From Paguma larvata (taxonomy: Eukaryota > Chordata > Mammalia > Carnivora > Viverridae): a stretch of 64,000 bases of DNA. The notes beneath the pieces are model-generated. The model saw nothing but the letters and a program-made list of their open reading frames with translations, did not search any database and had not been told where the DNA came from. Positions 48,441-58,737 of the stretch are shown here, piece after piece. Each line of letters begins with the position of its first letter. Positions within the stretch are counted from its first letter, which is position 1. Where the stretch lies: the NCBI GenBank assembly GCA_030068075.1, contig CM057834.1, positions 94,133,119 to 94,197,118 of the forward strand. The letters are read 5' to 3'. Position numbers and translations under genes: made by a program.

Positions 48441-49485
48441 TACTCCAAGTAGATATGACTATTTTCCTTTTTTAAGTATTGAAATAGCATTGTACAGCAT
48501 CATACTACCAGTAAATGTAGCCCAGAAATTCTAATATAAGAATTACACTGCGTGATGCTTAGAGCTCAAAACAGACACTTGTGGCCATGTTATCATCTAG
48601 AAATTTTATACTGAGTCCTTCTTAGATTGGTACTCAAAACCTAAACCCCTTTTTGTTTTTACAGTTTTCAAGTTACTAATAAGTTTTGCTTACAAGAAAT
48701 ATTTCATAAAGCTATGTCCAAGTGTGGGTGTAACACCAAGTATTATGGATGTTAAAAAGAAACAGCATATTAATTGATCTTAAGATAATTTAAAACAGAC
48801 TTGAATATCGACTGATGAATTTAATTTACTAATAGATCGTTTAGTCATTGTTTCTACAGAGCTAGAGAATGTTAAATTTCTTTCCGTAATGGATTATTGC
48901 CTTGCCTCGAATGCCTTAAAAGTAATTTTTTTGGTAGTTCAATTATTCTATTATTTTTATTTTTAAGGGATGGGACAGGTTAGCTAATTAAAAATCTAAA
49001 TGCAAAGAAGTATCTCTCCCCAAAATACACTGCCACTCTTCTAGTTGAGCACTCTACTTTTTCATTAGTGCACTTGTTTAGATAGAAGTGCTATCGTATT
49101 AGCAGAATCCTCTTTGTTTCCTTTGTGTTGATTCCCATGACCTAATCCTCGTTGGTAATTTCTCTTTTTTTCTCCCTCAGGCTGCTCAGAAAAAAGTAAG
49201 AGCAGCTGACAACTTTCTTGAGTTATTTGTATTAAATCCATCTTTTCCCATTTCATCTGTCATAGATCTGCCCTAAGCAATAGAGTCACGGTTCTCTTTG
49301 AAATGCTCTGCCTGAAGCCAGCACGCTTGTGTGGTGACGAGCGGAGTGTACCCTAAGAAAAAGGATAGTTACTAAGTCTTTAATTTCTGTACTTACACAA
49401 TCAGCTCGTGGGACACACACAAGCACACACTCCGAGGTGTGTGTATGCACATGTGTCTGTGTGTCGGCGAGTACAGAATCTATCT
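48441..49485. other. Unassigned, possibly intronic; contains a strong splice-acceptor-like site
   Basis: No repeat was recognised. At 49160-49180 a T/C-rich tract ends in CAG, and the following 31 codons (49181-49273) are open in one frame before a TAA. No consensus donor at a sensible distance was found apart from GTAAGA at 49196, which would make a 15-base exon. Confidence 0.3.
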
Positions 49486-49489
49486 TTTG

Positions 49490-49704
49490 TTTTTAATTTC
49501 TTTAATGTTATTTTTGAGAGAGAGAGATGGAAACAGAGCATGAGCGAGGAGGGGCAGAGAGAGAGAGAGACGTAGACACAGAATTTGAAGCAGACTCCAG
49601 ACCCTGAGCTGTCAGCACAGAGCCCAACGCGGGGCTCCAACTCATGAACCTCAAGATCATGATCTGAAGTCAGTTACTTAACCACTGAGCCCCCAGGCAC
49701 CTCT
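49490..49704 (-). mobile_element. tRNA-derived SINE, reverse
   Basis: Low end TTTAATTTCTTTAATGTTAT, high end CACTGAGCCCCCAGGCACC. The head carries small deletions. Confidence 0.88.
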
Positions 49705-49967
49705 CGCCTCTTTTTTATGGATATCTGTGCTTTTAATATGGTGTAGATGCTCTTGTAAATTTCTATAGTGTTTTTGAATACGTACAAATGTCCCTACTGG
49801 TGTTACCCACAAATACTACCCACAAAGGCAGATTTGCATGTGGATATTAAGCTATTAAATACCATATCAATGTGATGATAAACAATTCACTCATAAGACT
49901 AACAATGTTTAGTAGTATAAAAACAAGATTACTCAGGCAGGTCAATTTCACCTGGAATTATAACAAT

Positions 49968-50197
49968 AAGAACTGTTTCTGGGGCACCTGGGTAGCTCAG
50001 TCGGTTGTCTTGACTCCTGGTTTTCTGACTGAGCGTCATGATCTCAGGAGTTCATGAGATCGAGCCTTGTGACGTCTGGTTCTGTGCTGATAGTCTGGAA
50101 TCTGCTTGGGATTCTCTCCCTCTCTTTGCCCCTCCCCAACTTGCATGCTCCCTAAATAAATAAATAAATATTAAAAACAAAAACAAAAAACTGTTCA
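49968..50197 (+). mobile_element. tRNA-derived SINE, first of a serial pair
   Basis: Head GGGGCACCTGGGTAGCTCAG from 49981. The duplication is AAGAACTGTTTC (49968-49979) versus AAAAACTGTTCA (50186-50197). Confidence 0.92.
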
Positions 50198-50423
50198 GGG
50201 TACCTGGGTGGCTCTGTCAGTTAAGGGTCCAACCTCGGCTCAAGTCATAATCTTGCAGTTCATGAGTTTGAGACCCTTGTGGGGCTCTGTGCTGACAGCT
50301 TGGATCCTAAAGCCTGCTTTGGATTCTGCATCTGTCTCTCTCTCTCTGCCCCTCCTTTGCTCCTGCTCTCCCTTTCTCTTAAGTATAAATAAACATTAAA
50401 AAAATTAATATAAAAACTGTTCA
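50186..50423 (+). mobile_element. tRNA-derived SINE, second of a serial pair
   Basis: Head GGGTACCTGGGTGGCTCTGT from 50198. The perfect duplication AAAAACTGTTCA is at 50186-50197 and 50412-50423; its left copy is also the right duplication of the previous SINE. Confidence 0.94.
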
Positions 50424-51770
50424 TCATATATGCAAGAGTATAATCATTTGGATTCTCAAGGACTCAACAATCTAAATCCTGGAGGTCAGAAATTTTTTCT
50501 TCTCTTTTATTTACCAGCATACCATTCGAAGAGTTTGGAATAATGCCTGGAACGTGGTAAGGACTTACTAATATTTATTCAATGAATAAGAGAACACACA
50601 CACGAGTTCAAGCAAGTATAAAGTGAAAATTGATTTTATCATTGATTTATATATTTATATTACACTACTACGCACAAATGAAAATAAGTAAAACGCAATA
50701 TTAAAGGGAATTCTAAACAATGTGACTCAACTATATGTCCATATATATGTAATTCATATATATAGTTATATACATTTTTAAATTTGAATTATATATTATA
50801 AGCATATAATTGTGTGTGTCTTTTTATTAACTCTTGAGAGTCTTGAAACTCTTTAACACCCAGTAAGTAGATTGTGCAAAGACAGGATGCAAGCGTACAA
50901 ACTAGTTCCATCTTTCCTTCACTTAGGGCCACGCAAGTCGGCCTGGCTTCTTCAGTCTGCGACACACAAACGGGGGTGGCAGTTTATAGGACCAATTGGA
51001 ATTTAGAGCCGTAAAGGAATGATCAAAGACAAAGAAACCAAATTATATTTAAGTGAAAACTCAATTTACGTAATGTTTTCTCATATATAGCTATAACTAA
51101 ATCCCAATACTGTAAGAGAAAACAGATGGGTTTTATTGGATTCTTTTATTTAATCTTCAGATCCTGCAATAGGGTGAGTCTCATAGTGAATTTTATTCAT
51201 GGGAAACATACATATAAAATTCAGTCCCCACGAATGACTCTCTCCATTCATTCAGTGCAGATAGCTCTAAGACCAGTATTACCCACCGCAGATTTACTGT
51301 AGCTCAATTTAATAAAAGTGTTATGAAACTTTAAACATTCTCCTGAATGTTCAAGTACTTTGCACGGTTCCTCCCTGCTAGAAGTTACACTATTGGGGGG
51401 GAAATACATGGATACAGAACAAATACTTGGCTTTGTTCATCCCTGCAAGAATTATTATAATATTTGGGGAAAAAATGGCACATTAGGCATTTAAAATTCA
51501 GGGAATAGTGCAAAAATACAGCAACAAAGTGCTAAATTGAATGTAATCAAATGTCCAAAAAAAAAAAATCACATACTCCAAAGAAGAGCTACAAGGAATA
51601 TAAATGGGGCCTTGTGTTATAGGAGTGGCCTCCTGAAAGAGGTGGAGAACTATAAAGAGGTGGACAGAGAGAAAGCTATGAATCTCATGACACACTCGGA
51701 GAAGATAAGTTTTTGCAATGGTGAGAAACAATCTTTTCAAACAAACTTACTTTCGAAGCCCTATTAAGAG
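50424..51770. other. Unassigned, possibly intronic
   Basis: AT-rich. A possible L2/MIR tail lies at 50530-50590 (AATGCCTGGAACGTGGTAAG). Contains an exon-like segment at 51623-51720. Confidence 0.35.
51623..51720 (+). CDS. Weak candidate exon, identity unknown
   Basis: A 98-bp segment preceded by TTGTGTTATAG and followed by GTGAGA. One frame is open across it and translates to SGLLKEVENYKEV, DREKAMNLMTHSEK and ISFCN, which looks more protein-like than its surroundings. Its donor phase (one base of a codon) would not join exon 52886 at that exon's first acceptor, but would join in frame if the AG at 52891-52892 were used. I recognise no family. It could equally be chance or an old unrecognised repeat. 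Confidence 0.22.
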
Positions 51771-52015
51771 CATCGAGTTTCAGGGGCGCCTGGGTGGCTC
51801 AGTCGGTTAAGCGGCCGACTTCAGCTCAGGTCATGATCTCAAGGTCTGTGAGTTCGAGCTCCACGTCGGGCTCTGTGCTGACGGCTCAGAACCTGGAGCC
51901 TGCTTCAGATTCTGTATCTCCCTCTCTCTTTGCCCTTCCCTTGCTCACGCTCTGTCTGTATGTCTCTCAAAAATAAAATAAAAACATTAAAAAAAAAAAA
52001 GTATTGAGTTTCTAG
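51770..52015 (+). mobile_element. tRNA-derived SINE with TSD
   Basis: Head GGGGCGCCTGGGTGGCTCAG from 51783, close to the family consensus. The duplication is GCATCGAGTTTC versus GTATTGAGTTTC. Confidence 0.94.
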
Positions 52016-52885
52016 CAGTCCCTAGTGGGCCTCCTCTACCCTATGTTAGGAAATTTGGAATACAAGACAGTAGGAGAACAGTGGTCAAGCCTGCAGGGCA
52101 AAACCTCAGCATCCAAACAGGGAACTCTCTTCAACTCCCTCAAACAAAACAAACGGAGAGCTTTACATTAGCAATGTTTAGATAAAGATATATGTGCATC
52201 TCGCATATTATGTGTATTAGAAGATTTCTGGAATCCCATCTCTGAAAACCAAATTATAGGTAACATTCATGTTAAAGAGGGCAATTAGCAATTATATCAA
52301 CATCTTTTCTGTAATTCAATTATAGTACTGTATAAGTAGATATTGACTTATCTATGTAATTTCTAAATTCGGTGCCTTGCCATTAACACAAGAATCATTA
52401 AATTCAAATATGTGTGTGTAGTTAAAATGTAGTTCCATAGCAATACTTGCTACTGAGCTAAAGTATGGCAAACCTCTAAATAAAATTTTCAAAGCTTTTT
52501 TATTATTAAAATAAATAAAAATAATCAGAGTGCTTGACAAGTATTCTTGCCTGCTAATATTCATTGGCCATTCCTAAAACATAATAATGAAATTGTCTGT
52601 TTTTCTTCTGATAGTATGATAAATATTTTTCTCCAAAAGAGCATTTTTCTCAAAAAAAAAACCCACAAACAACATTAACGGCAATTTTTAATAATGGTCA
52701 CTCAATATCTCTTCATCATAGCAGTTGACGTTTGATACTGAATTGTGAAGTCAGCATGTACGTGTTTTTGCTTTGAAGAATTTTCTTCTTTTCTACTTTT
52801 CTTACACAAAGCACTTCAAAGACACTTAACAGGACCCATAGTCATCACTTTAACTATGAAGTTTTTGCCCAATTTATTTTCATAG
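52016..52885. other. Probable intron of the candidate gene
   Basis: No repeat was recognised. It ends in TTTGCCCAATTTATTTTCATAG, a T-rich acceptor region for the exon at 52886. Confidence 0.45.
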
Positions 52886-53034
52886 ATAAAAGTGCAGCAC
52901 CATGGCGTTTTAACTCATGTGTCTGAGATCCAGAGTGAATACAACCCAATGAAGAAGTCCCATATTGGAAGCAAATGGCTAGAACCTTTTACAACTGCCT
53001 TGCTCAAATACCGACTGCAATCCATCCTGGAAAA
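52886..53034 (+). CDS. Candidate penultimate coding exon of an unidentified split gene
   Basis: A 149-bp segment open in one frame for 49 codons plus two bases. It is preceded directly by ATTTTCATAG and followed by the perfect donor GTAAGT. The frame closes on both sides outside the exon (TAG just before it, and TAA would follow without splicing). The product includes VQHHGVLTHVSEIQ, SEYNPMKKSHIGSKW and LEPFTTALLKYRLQSILEK, with mixed composition and balanced codon use unlike the AT-rich flanks. The split final codon AA|G is completed by the first base of the next candidate exon at 54153. I do not recognise the protein. No transmembrane segment or known motif is visible. The exact 5' boundary could be a few codons later (AG at 52891-52892 or 52896-52897). 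Confidence 0.72.
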
Positions 53035-54152
53035 GTAAGTCCTCAACTACCTATCTTGCTCTGTCATTGGCTGTGCTGTGATCAAAATGAGATCTCAGCC
53101 TGTAAGGGCTGAAGCAAAATCTAAAGCAGTTAACAGTGGGAGATACCAGCTAGCCTTCTTACAGCTGTCTTAATATAAGTAGAAAATATTTCCATAAATT
53201 TTAGTAAGCCGGTATTTGTAAACAAAAAGCCATCCTTTAAATACATATTTCAATGATGTTAGTAAAAAAAAATCTTATCACTTTTAAGTAATTCAGAATA
53301 GCTCATCCTTTATTGTATTTCCTACATTGACCCATTGAAATACTGTTCTATTATTCTATTCATTCTGTCTTTAAAAATGCAACTATTTCAGATTAATATG
53401 AACAAGGAAGAGGTATAAGACAGAAAAAAAAAAAACTAGCATCTAGCATACCCAAAAAATTCGTGCATATAAGATCTGAGGAGTGCACTGCCTTTAATTG
53501 TAGAAAAAGGTGAAACTATTTTAAGATTAATTGCATTAACCAGCAGGGAGGAAAATGTGATCAAAATTGACATGAATATGAGTGATGATCTGAACAGGGT
53601 TTTCAATTTTTCTTATTGGGAATGTCATCTCAAACTGGTATGATCTTTTCAAGTAAGCTCAACAGAATCTTCAAAGGTAAGCATGTTGTGTTAACACTGA
53701 CATTTACTGTTTTCTATGAAAGACCGATAATATCTTCTACTAAACTATCCCTCAGAAATTAAGTATATTTCATTGAAAACACACAAACCTGTCAAAATAC
53801 TACACTTTTTATTAGGAATGCTGCTAATCAAATGAAATCGTCTCCCTTCCCCCTCAACCTTCACACCTATGCCACTAAACTAACAGAGAGATATTAAATT
53901 AACCTCTGATAAAGTATCGCAATAACCACTAAAAAAAAAAAATTGATCTACACCCAAGGAAATAGAGGGAACGTACTGTGTTTTGGACATTAACATGTTG
54001 AATACTCTTTTTAAACAATTTAAGAAATAAAATGCACGAAAAATTCCTCTAAGAATAAGCCTTGTATAGTAGACTTCAAAGGAGGAATTCCTCGTGGTGG
54101 GTCAGTTTCATGCAAACTACTACTCAAAACTTCCTTCATGAATCCTATTTAG
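53035..54152 (+). other. Candidate intron between the two exons
   Basis: Begins GTAAGT and ends CTTCATGAATCCTATTTAG, about 1.1 kb. AT-rich, with stops in all frames and no recognised repeat. Confidence 0.6.
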
Positions 54153-54255
54153 GGAAAATTACATAATGGAAGAGGAAATAATACAAGATGCCAGTACACA
54201 AAAGGATTTGGAAGAAGCCAGTAGAGCAAATATTTTTAGATACAGAGAGGGCTAA
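54153..54255 (+). CDS. Candidate terminal coding exon with stop
   Basis: After the acceptor AG at 54151-54152, one base completes the lysine codon split from exon 52886, and the frame then runs 33 codons to TAA at 54253-54255. Residues include ENYIMEEEIIQDASTQKD and LEEASRANIFRYREG, an acidic, probably helical C-terminal tail. The phase match between two independently chosen splice sites and the continuity of charged, protein-like sequence are the evidence for a real gene. Within about 40 bases of the stop the sequence becomes reverse-oriented L1, so the 3' UTR is either very short or uses L1-derived sequence. The gene name is unknown. Confidence 0.68.
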
Positions 54256-54289
54256 GAATTGTAAGTCAATTATCATTAGGACCATGTAA

Positions 54290-55185
54290 GTTTCCTAAAC
54301 TGTCGTTTCTTATTGATCTATTTGTATATATTATTGTCCAAATCACACTGTATAAATTAATGATGTTTTAGGGTAGCTCTTGGTATCTGGTAAACCCTTC
54401 AAGATTATCATGTTTTTATATGTTTTGCAATTCATTTTTCAATTCCCAAAAAAAGACTGGCTTGGATTTTTGATTGAGATTTTACTGAATTTATAGATAA
54501 CATTGGGGACAATTGGTAACATTTCATCTTGTAGGTTTCTAATCCAAGAACATAGCATGTCTCATATAAATTCTATTATTTTCTGCAATTTATCGTTTTG
54601 CAGTCGTGTCCTGTAAATTTAGAATTTGTTCCTTAGCATTTGAAATCTCTTATCCTAACTGGAATCTCCACAGACTGGGAGAAAAATACTTGCAACAAAC
54701 ACAGCTAATAAAATTTGCATTTTATGGTATGTAAAGAACTCCTATAAATCTATAAGTAAAAAGTAACTGAGCCAATGGGGAAAAATGGGTAAGTTATTCA
54801 AACAAGAAATGTATCAAAAGATATTTTAAATATCCCCATACACATATGAAAAGGTATTCAACCTTATTAGTCTGAGTATAAATAAAAATTAAAATTAAAA
54901 CCAAAAATAGGTACCACTACACATTCGCTGGAATGAGTAAAGTCAGGGAGGTACATGGTGGCAAATGTTTGCAAGGACATAGAGAAACAGGAACTGAAAT
55001 ACACTGCTAGTCAGAGCGTAAATTTGTACAACCCGTTCAGAGAACTACCTGGCCTAACATACTAAGTCGAACAGTTTGTTGGCATCTCACTTCCCATTGG
55101 CAAGGAGCCCAGCACAACGCTCAAGCACACACACATGATTAAACTAATTCCAAAATACCCTATTTTAGGAGTTATCTTCTGAAAC
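54290..55185 (+). mobile_element. L1 pair: reverse RT-region piece then forward 3' ORF2 piece
   Basis: 54290-54640 is L1 ORF2 in reverse: AATTCCCAAAAAAAGACTGG, TTACTGAATTTATAGATAAC, AACATAGCATGTCTC and TCCTGTAAATTTAGAA. 54650-55185 is forward ORF2: CTCCACAGACTGGGAGAAAA, GTAAAGAACTCCTATAAATC, then GAAAAGGTATTCAACCTTAT. The arrangement resembles a 5'-inverted L1 with several hundred bases lost at the junction. No bracketing duplication was found. Confidence 0.65.
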
Positions 55186-55944
55186 CTTCTCCATATCTAA
55201 CCTGTATCAGTTAGAACACAGCGAAAACATCAAAACACAAGTAATCTGAGTAAGGAAATAATTCACATAAAATACAGTCTTAGTTATGAATAGGGGAATG
55301 CCTAGTGATGCAGATTAAGACAGAGGATTAGAGAAAAGCCTAAGGCTGAGAGAGCACAGGCAAAGAAGCAGCAAAGAAGGAAAGGGACTACCTGCCCAAG
55401 GCTGAGAGTCAAGCCTTCTTGGGCAGGGTGTAAGCTAGAGCCCACTGATGCTGGAGAAAGCTATGGAGTTCATCCAAAGCTGTGGAGCCAAGGCTGGAAA
55501 CTAAGAAACAAACTAGATGGGAAGATGGTGCCTAGGCTGTCCCCTGCTAGAGCTGACCCACAGCTGCTAGATAAAGCCTGATGAGTGGGGAAACTTCCTG
55601 CCAGACTGCTGGCAGGCTGAGGTTGGTGAGCAGGAAACCATGGGACAGGATTGGCAAGTAAAAGTGCTGGAGACAAACATCCCCTTGGTGTGCAGGCTGC
55701 TGGCTCGAAGGCTAGCTCTGTGTACGTGGCCAGTGCTTGAACGGAAAAAGCACATCAGAAACAGGAGAATCCTCCTCCTCCTTCAGTTTCCCTCCAGTAC
55801 TCTTTACTGACCAACCTTAACATCTCCGCTGGCCAAAAAGAAGTGTTCATGGAGTTTAGCTCCAGTATCACAAAGCAAGGCAAGTAAGGATGGATTGGGA
55901 CAAACAAATTAACCCCGGGCACAACGAAAATTAGGCAACTTATG
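55186..55944. repeat. Possible medium-reiterated repeat, family unassigned
   Basis: Less AT-rich, with purine-rich phrases such as GAACAGGAGAATCCTCCTCC and GTTTAGCTCCAGTATCACAA that resemble the ends of old LTR/MER elements. The reverse-strand frames here (60-70 codons) have no family I can name. Confidence 0.3.
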
Positions 55945-56188
55945 GTAAGAATTTCAGAAATAGGGGCACCTGGTTGGCTCGGTCCATTGAGTGAATCTTG
56001 ATTTCAGCTCAGGTCATGATCCCAGGGTTGTGGGCTTGAGCTCTGCATTGGGCTCTGCACTAAGCATGGAGCCTACTCAAGATTCTCTGTCTTTTTCCTT
56101 CTGCCCCTCTCCCCTGCTCATTTTCTCTCTCTTTCACTCACTCTAAAAATTCTTAAAAAATAAATTAAGGAAAGAATTTCAGAAATAA
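55945..56188 (+). mobile_element. tRNA-derived SINE with TSD
   Basis: Head GGGGCACCTGGTTGGCTCGG from about 55963. The duplication AAGAATTTCAGAAATA is at about 55947-55962 and 56173-56188. Confidence 0.94.
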
Positions 56189-57010
56189 TATAATTAGAAA
56201 AAAACTAAGTATGGATGTGCAATGTGAGAAGCCTAGGCTACAGATGATCACATAGGACATGCTTCATACTACCTGGACGTGGATCGATTCATCTTAATAC
56301 TGCTACTAAAATAGAATAAAAAAGGAAGGGCCAGAGAGAATGGTGAGAGACCAGTAAAAAACAATGCAACAGAAGTCAGGGAGCAATAAATTTTTAAATA
56401 CAAGGGACAGTAAACATGTCAAAAACTCTAAAGACAACAAGGAGAATTAGGACTGAAGAAATGCTTCTGGTTTGGGACAGAAATAAATCACTGATGTCTC
56501 CTCTGTTGGTTGTGAATTCTGGCCAGATTTCAGGTGATTAAGAAAGACATGACTGGCTACTCGGGAAAGTGAAAAATGGGAGATGGCATGATCTCTTAGA
56601 TCAGACACTGTACATTTTATGTATAATATATTTTTTAATCTCCTCTGTATCCTATCACTATAATTATTTCCATTTTGTAGTTGAGAAAACTGAGGCTAAG
56701 AGCAATTAAGGAAATTGCTAAAGGATTTAAGGTTCCCATGGAAGAGAACGAGGACTTAAATCTAAATTGACTGAGCACCTGCCAGAAGGGAAAAACGAAT
56801 AAATGAAACTAAGGCTCATTTTTCACATACAGCTGCCTGTGACTATGTGATTTGCAAGGGATGAATTTCATGGGAAAAGTAATGAAGCTTCTAAGAGATG
56901 AAATGTATATTCTTACAATAAAAATATTAATGGTTAAATAGGAAGTGTTGAACCTAGAGGTTACGGCAGAAACCAATTTAAGTTCATTAAAATCAAAGAC
57001 TTCATTGTCT
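56189..57010. other. Unassigned sequence with one reverse MIR
   Basis: Apart from the MIR at 56630 nothing was recognised. Confidence 0.35.
56630..56785 (-). repeat. MIR, reverse
   Basis: ATTATTTCCATTTTGTAGTT, then GAGAAAACTGAGGCTAAGAG and CAATTAAGGAAATTGCT, is the reverse-complement MIR core. Confidence 0.72.
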
Positions 57011-57205
57011 GCTGAGTGTGTATTGGCGTTTCTCTTACTATCTGCATAATCTGAGGCAAATTACTTTTCCATCTGTCTCACTTTCCTCATCTACACATTT
57101 AATTTAGTTACTATGAAAATTAAATGCATTAATATACATAACACATACACAAGTGACTGGCCCATAGAAAGTGCTACATATATGTGTTTTGCTATAACAC
57201 AGAAA
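57010..57205 (+). repeat. MIR
   Basis: GAGGCAAATTACTTTTCCATC, TCTCACTTTCCTCATCTACA, TATGAAAATTAAATGCATTA and GACTGGCCCATAGAAAGTGC follow the MIR order closely. Confidence 0.8.
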
Positions 57206-57511
57206 TATAAGAATGTATCATATACTATTTTTTCAATTTCTTTAAAATTGACACAATGAAGTTATTTTAGGAATATGTTCAAAGAGACAATTTATAATTA
57301 CTTATTGATGAATAAATTATGGAATTGAGGCCAGATTAAGAGAAAAAACAAGATGTTTATACTTCTAAGCATATTCTAGCCTGTCTTAGCTCTTAGCATT
57401 CTTGCAAACAGCACAAACCTCACTTTGTTCCTCAATAGTCCCCTGACCTTCATTCAAAGCTGAGTGAGCACTCTTCTTTGACATTCATCAAAAACTGCCT
57501 TAAATCAGTAA

Positions 57512-58240
57512 GCTATTGCTGTGTAACAAATGGTCTCCAAACCTAACAGCAATAAACACACATTTTTTATTCTGTGGATAGGGAATCAGAAAGTTTAGCA
57601 GAGTCTTCTGGCTCTGGATCACTCACAAGTAGGGTTGCTAGACTGGGTAGATAAAATACAGCATGCCCAAATAAATTTTTATTTCAAATAAACGACAAAT
57701 AATTTTTAATATAAGTCCCACATATTGTATACTTACAAAGTATTTTGTTGTTTATCTGAACCTCAAATTTATCTGAGCTTTTTATATGGCAACTCTACAA
57801 GACTTAAACGACAAGATTCAACAGGAAAGACACTGTTTTCTAGACCGCTCACAAGATTGTTCATTGTATTTAATTCCCAGTATAGTGTAGGCTGAAGGCC
57901 TTAGCTCCTCATGACCTGCTGACCAAAGACTTCTGTAATTCCTTGCCATCAGACCTTTCCAAAGAGCATCTTGTAACACAGCATCTGGCTTTTATCAGAA
58001 CAGGTAAGCAGGAAAGCAAGAAAAAGTTCCAGGAAGACAGAAAATACCAGCAAGACAAATGTCAATCTTTTGTAACATAATCATTGAAGTGATTCCTCAT
58101 CACTTTTACAATATTCTACTTGCTAGAAGCAACTCACTGGTCCATCCGTCATCCCTCGCTGGATTCATACCCTACACACAGCATGAACCCAGGAAGTGGG
58201 GAATCCCTGGAGCCATGTTAGAAGCTGCCAGCTACTACAA
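57512..58240 (-). mobile_element. MaLR-like solo LTR, reverse, split by a palindromic element
   Basis: GCTATTGCTGTGTAACAAAT, then GGCTGAAGGCCTTAGCTCCT, CAGCATCTGGCTTTTATCAG, AATCATTGAAGTGATTCCTC and TTAGAAGCTGCCAGCTACT, follow the reverse order of an MLT/MaLR-type LTR. Interrupted at about 57634-57800. Confidence 0.65.
57634..57800. mobile_element. Palindromic MITE-like DNA element
   Basis: The left arm contains GGGTTGCTAGACTGGGTAG, AAATACAGCATGCCC and TTTCAAATAAACGACAAATA; the right arm contains TTTTGTTGTTTATCTGAACC, TCAAATTTATCTGAGC and TATGGCAACTCT, roughly the reverse complement. This structure fits a short non-autonomous DNA transposon. Family name not assigned. Confidence 0.6.
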
Positions 58241-58244
58241 TGAT

Positions 58245-58737
58245 TCTCTCTCTCTCAATTCAGCCTTTTCTCTCCTTCTCCCCCATTCTATCCTTACTGT
58301 CTACAATACTTTTGCCCCAGTGGTTCCCCCACTGGGGACACACCTTGAATACACCTTGAACACACCAAGAATTCTCTTGTCATGGGCTTTTCTACCCACT
58401 ATCCTTTTGCCCGAAATGGTCTTCAGCCTTGAAAACGCCATCGCTTCACCCTCTCAGTAAGCCCCGCACTAACCATTCAATATAAAATAGCATTCTTCTC
58501 TACCTCTAAATCTCAATCACTACTTTTCCCTCTTATTCTACACACAGCACAGCCATACTCCATTCTAGCCTATCATTTCATTATGGATTGATTCTCATAC
58601 TATTTATTGTCTATCTCTGCTTGCAATATAAGCTTCTTGAAGGCAAGAATATTTGCTTTGTTAACTGATGTGTCTTTAATGCTTAGAAGTGTTTGTCATA
58701 GGGAATGTATTTTATCAACATAAACTGTTGAATAAAT
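58245..58737 (+). repeat. L2 LINE 3' end
   Basis: TTTATTGTCTATCTCTGCTT, ATAAGCTTCTTGAAGGCAAG, AATATTTGCTTTGTTAACTG and AACTGTTGAATAAATAAATA match the L2 3' end. Upstream GCTTTTCTACCCACTATCC and CCTCTCAGTAAGCCC fit the preceding L2 body. The 133-codon frame at 58059 spans LTR and L2 sequence and is not a gene. Confidence 0.75.

Noticed and set aside
58059..58460. 133-codon frame
   Set aside because: It spans the end of a reverse LTR and the start of an L2 fragment. No domain and no splice context.
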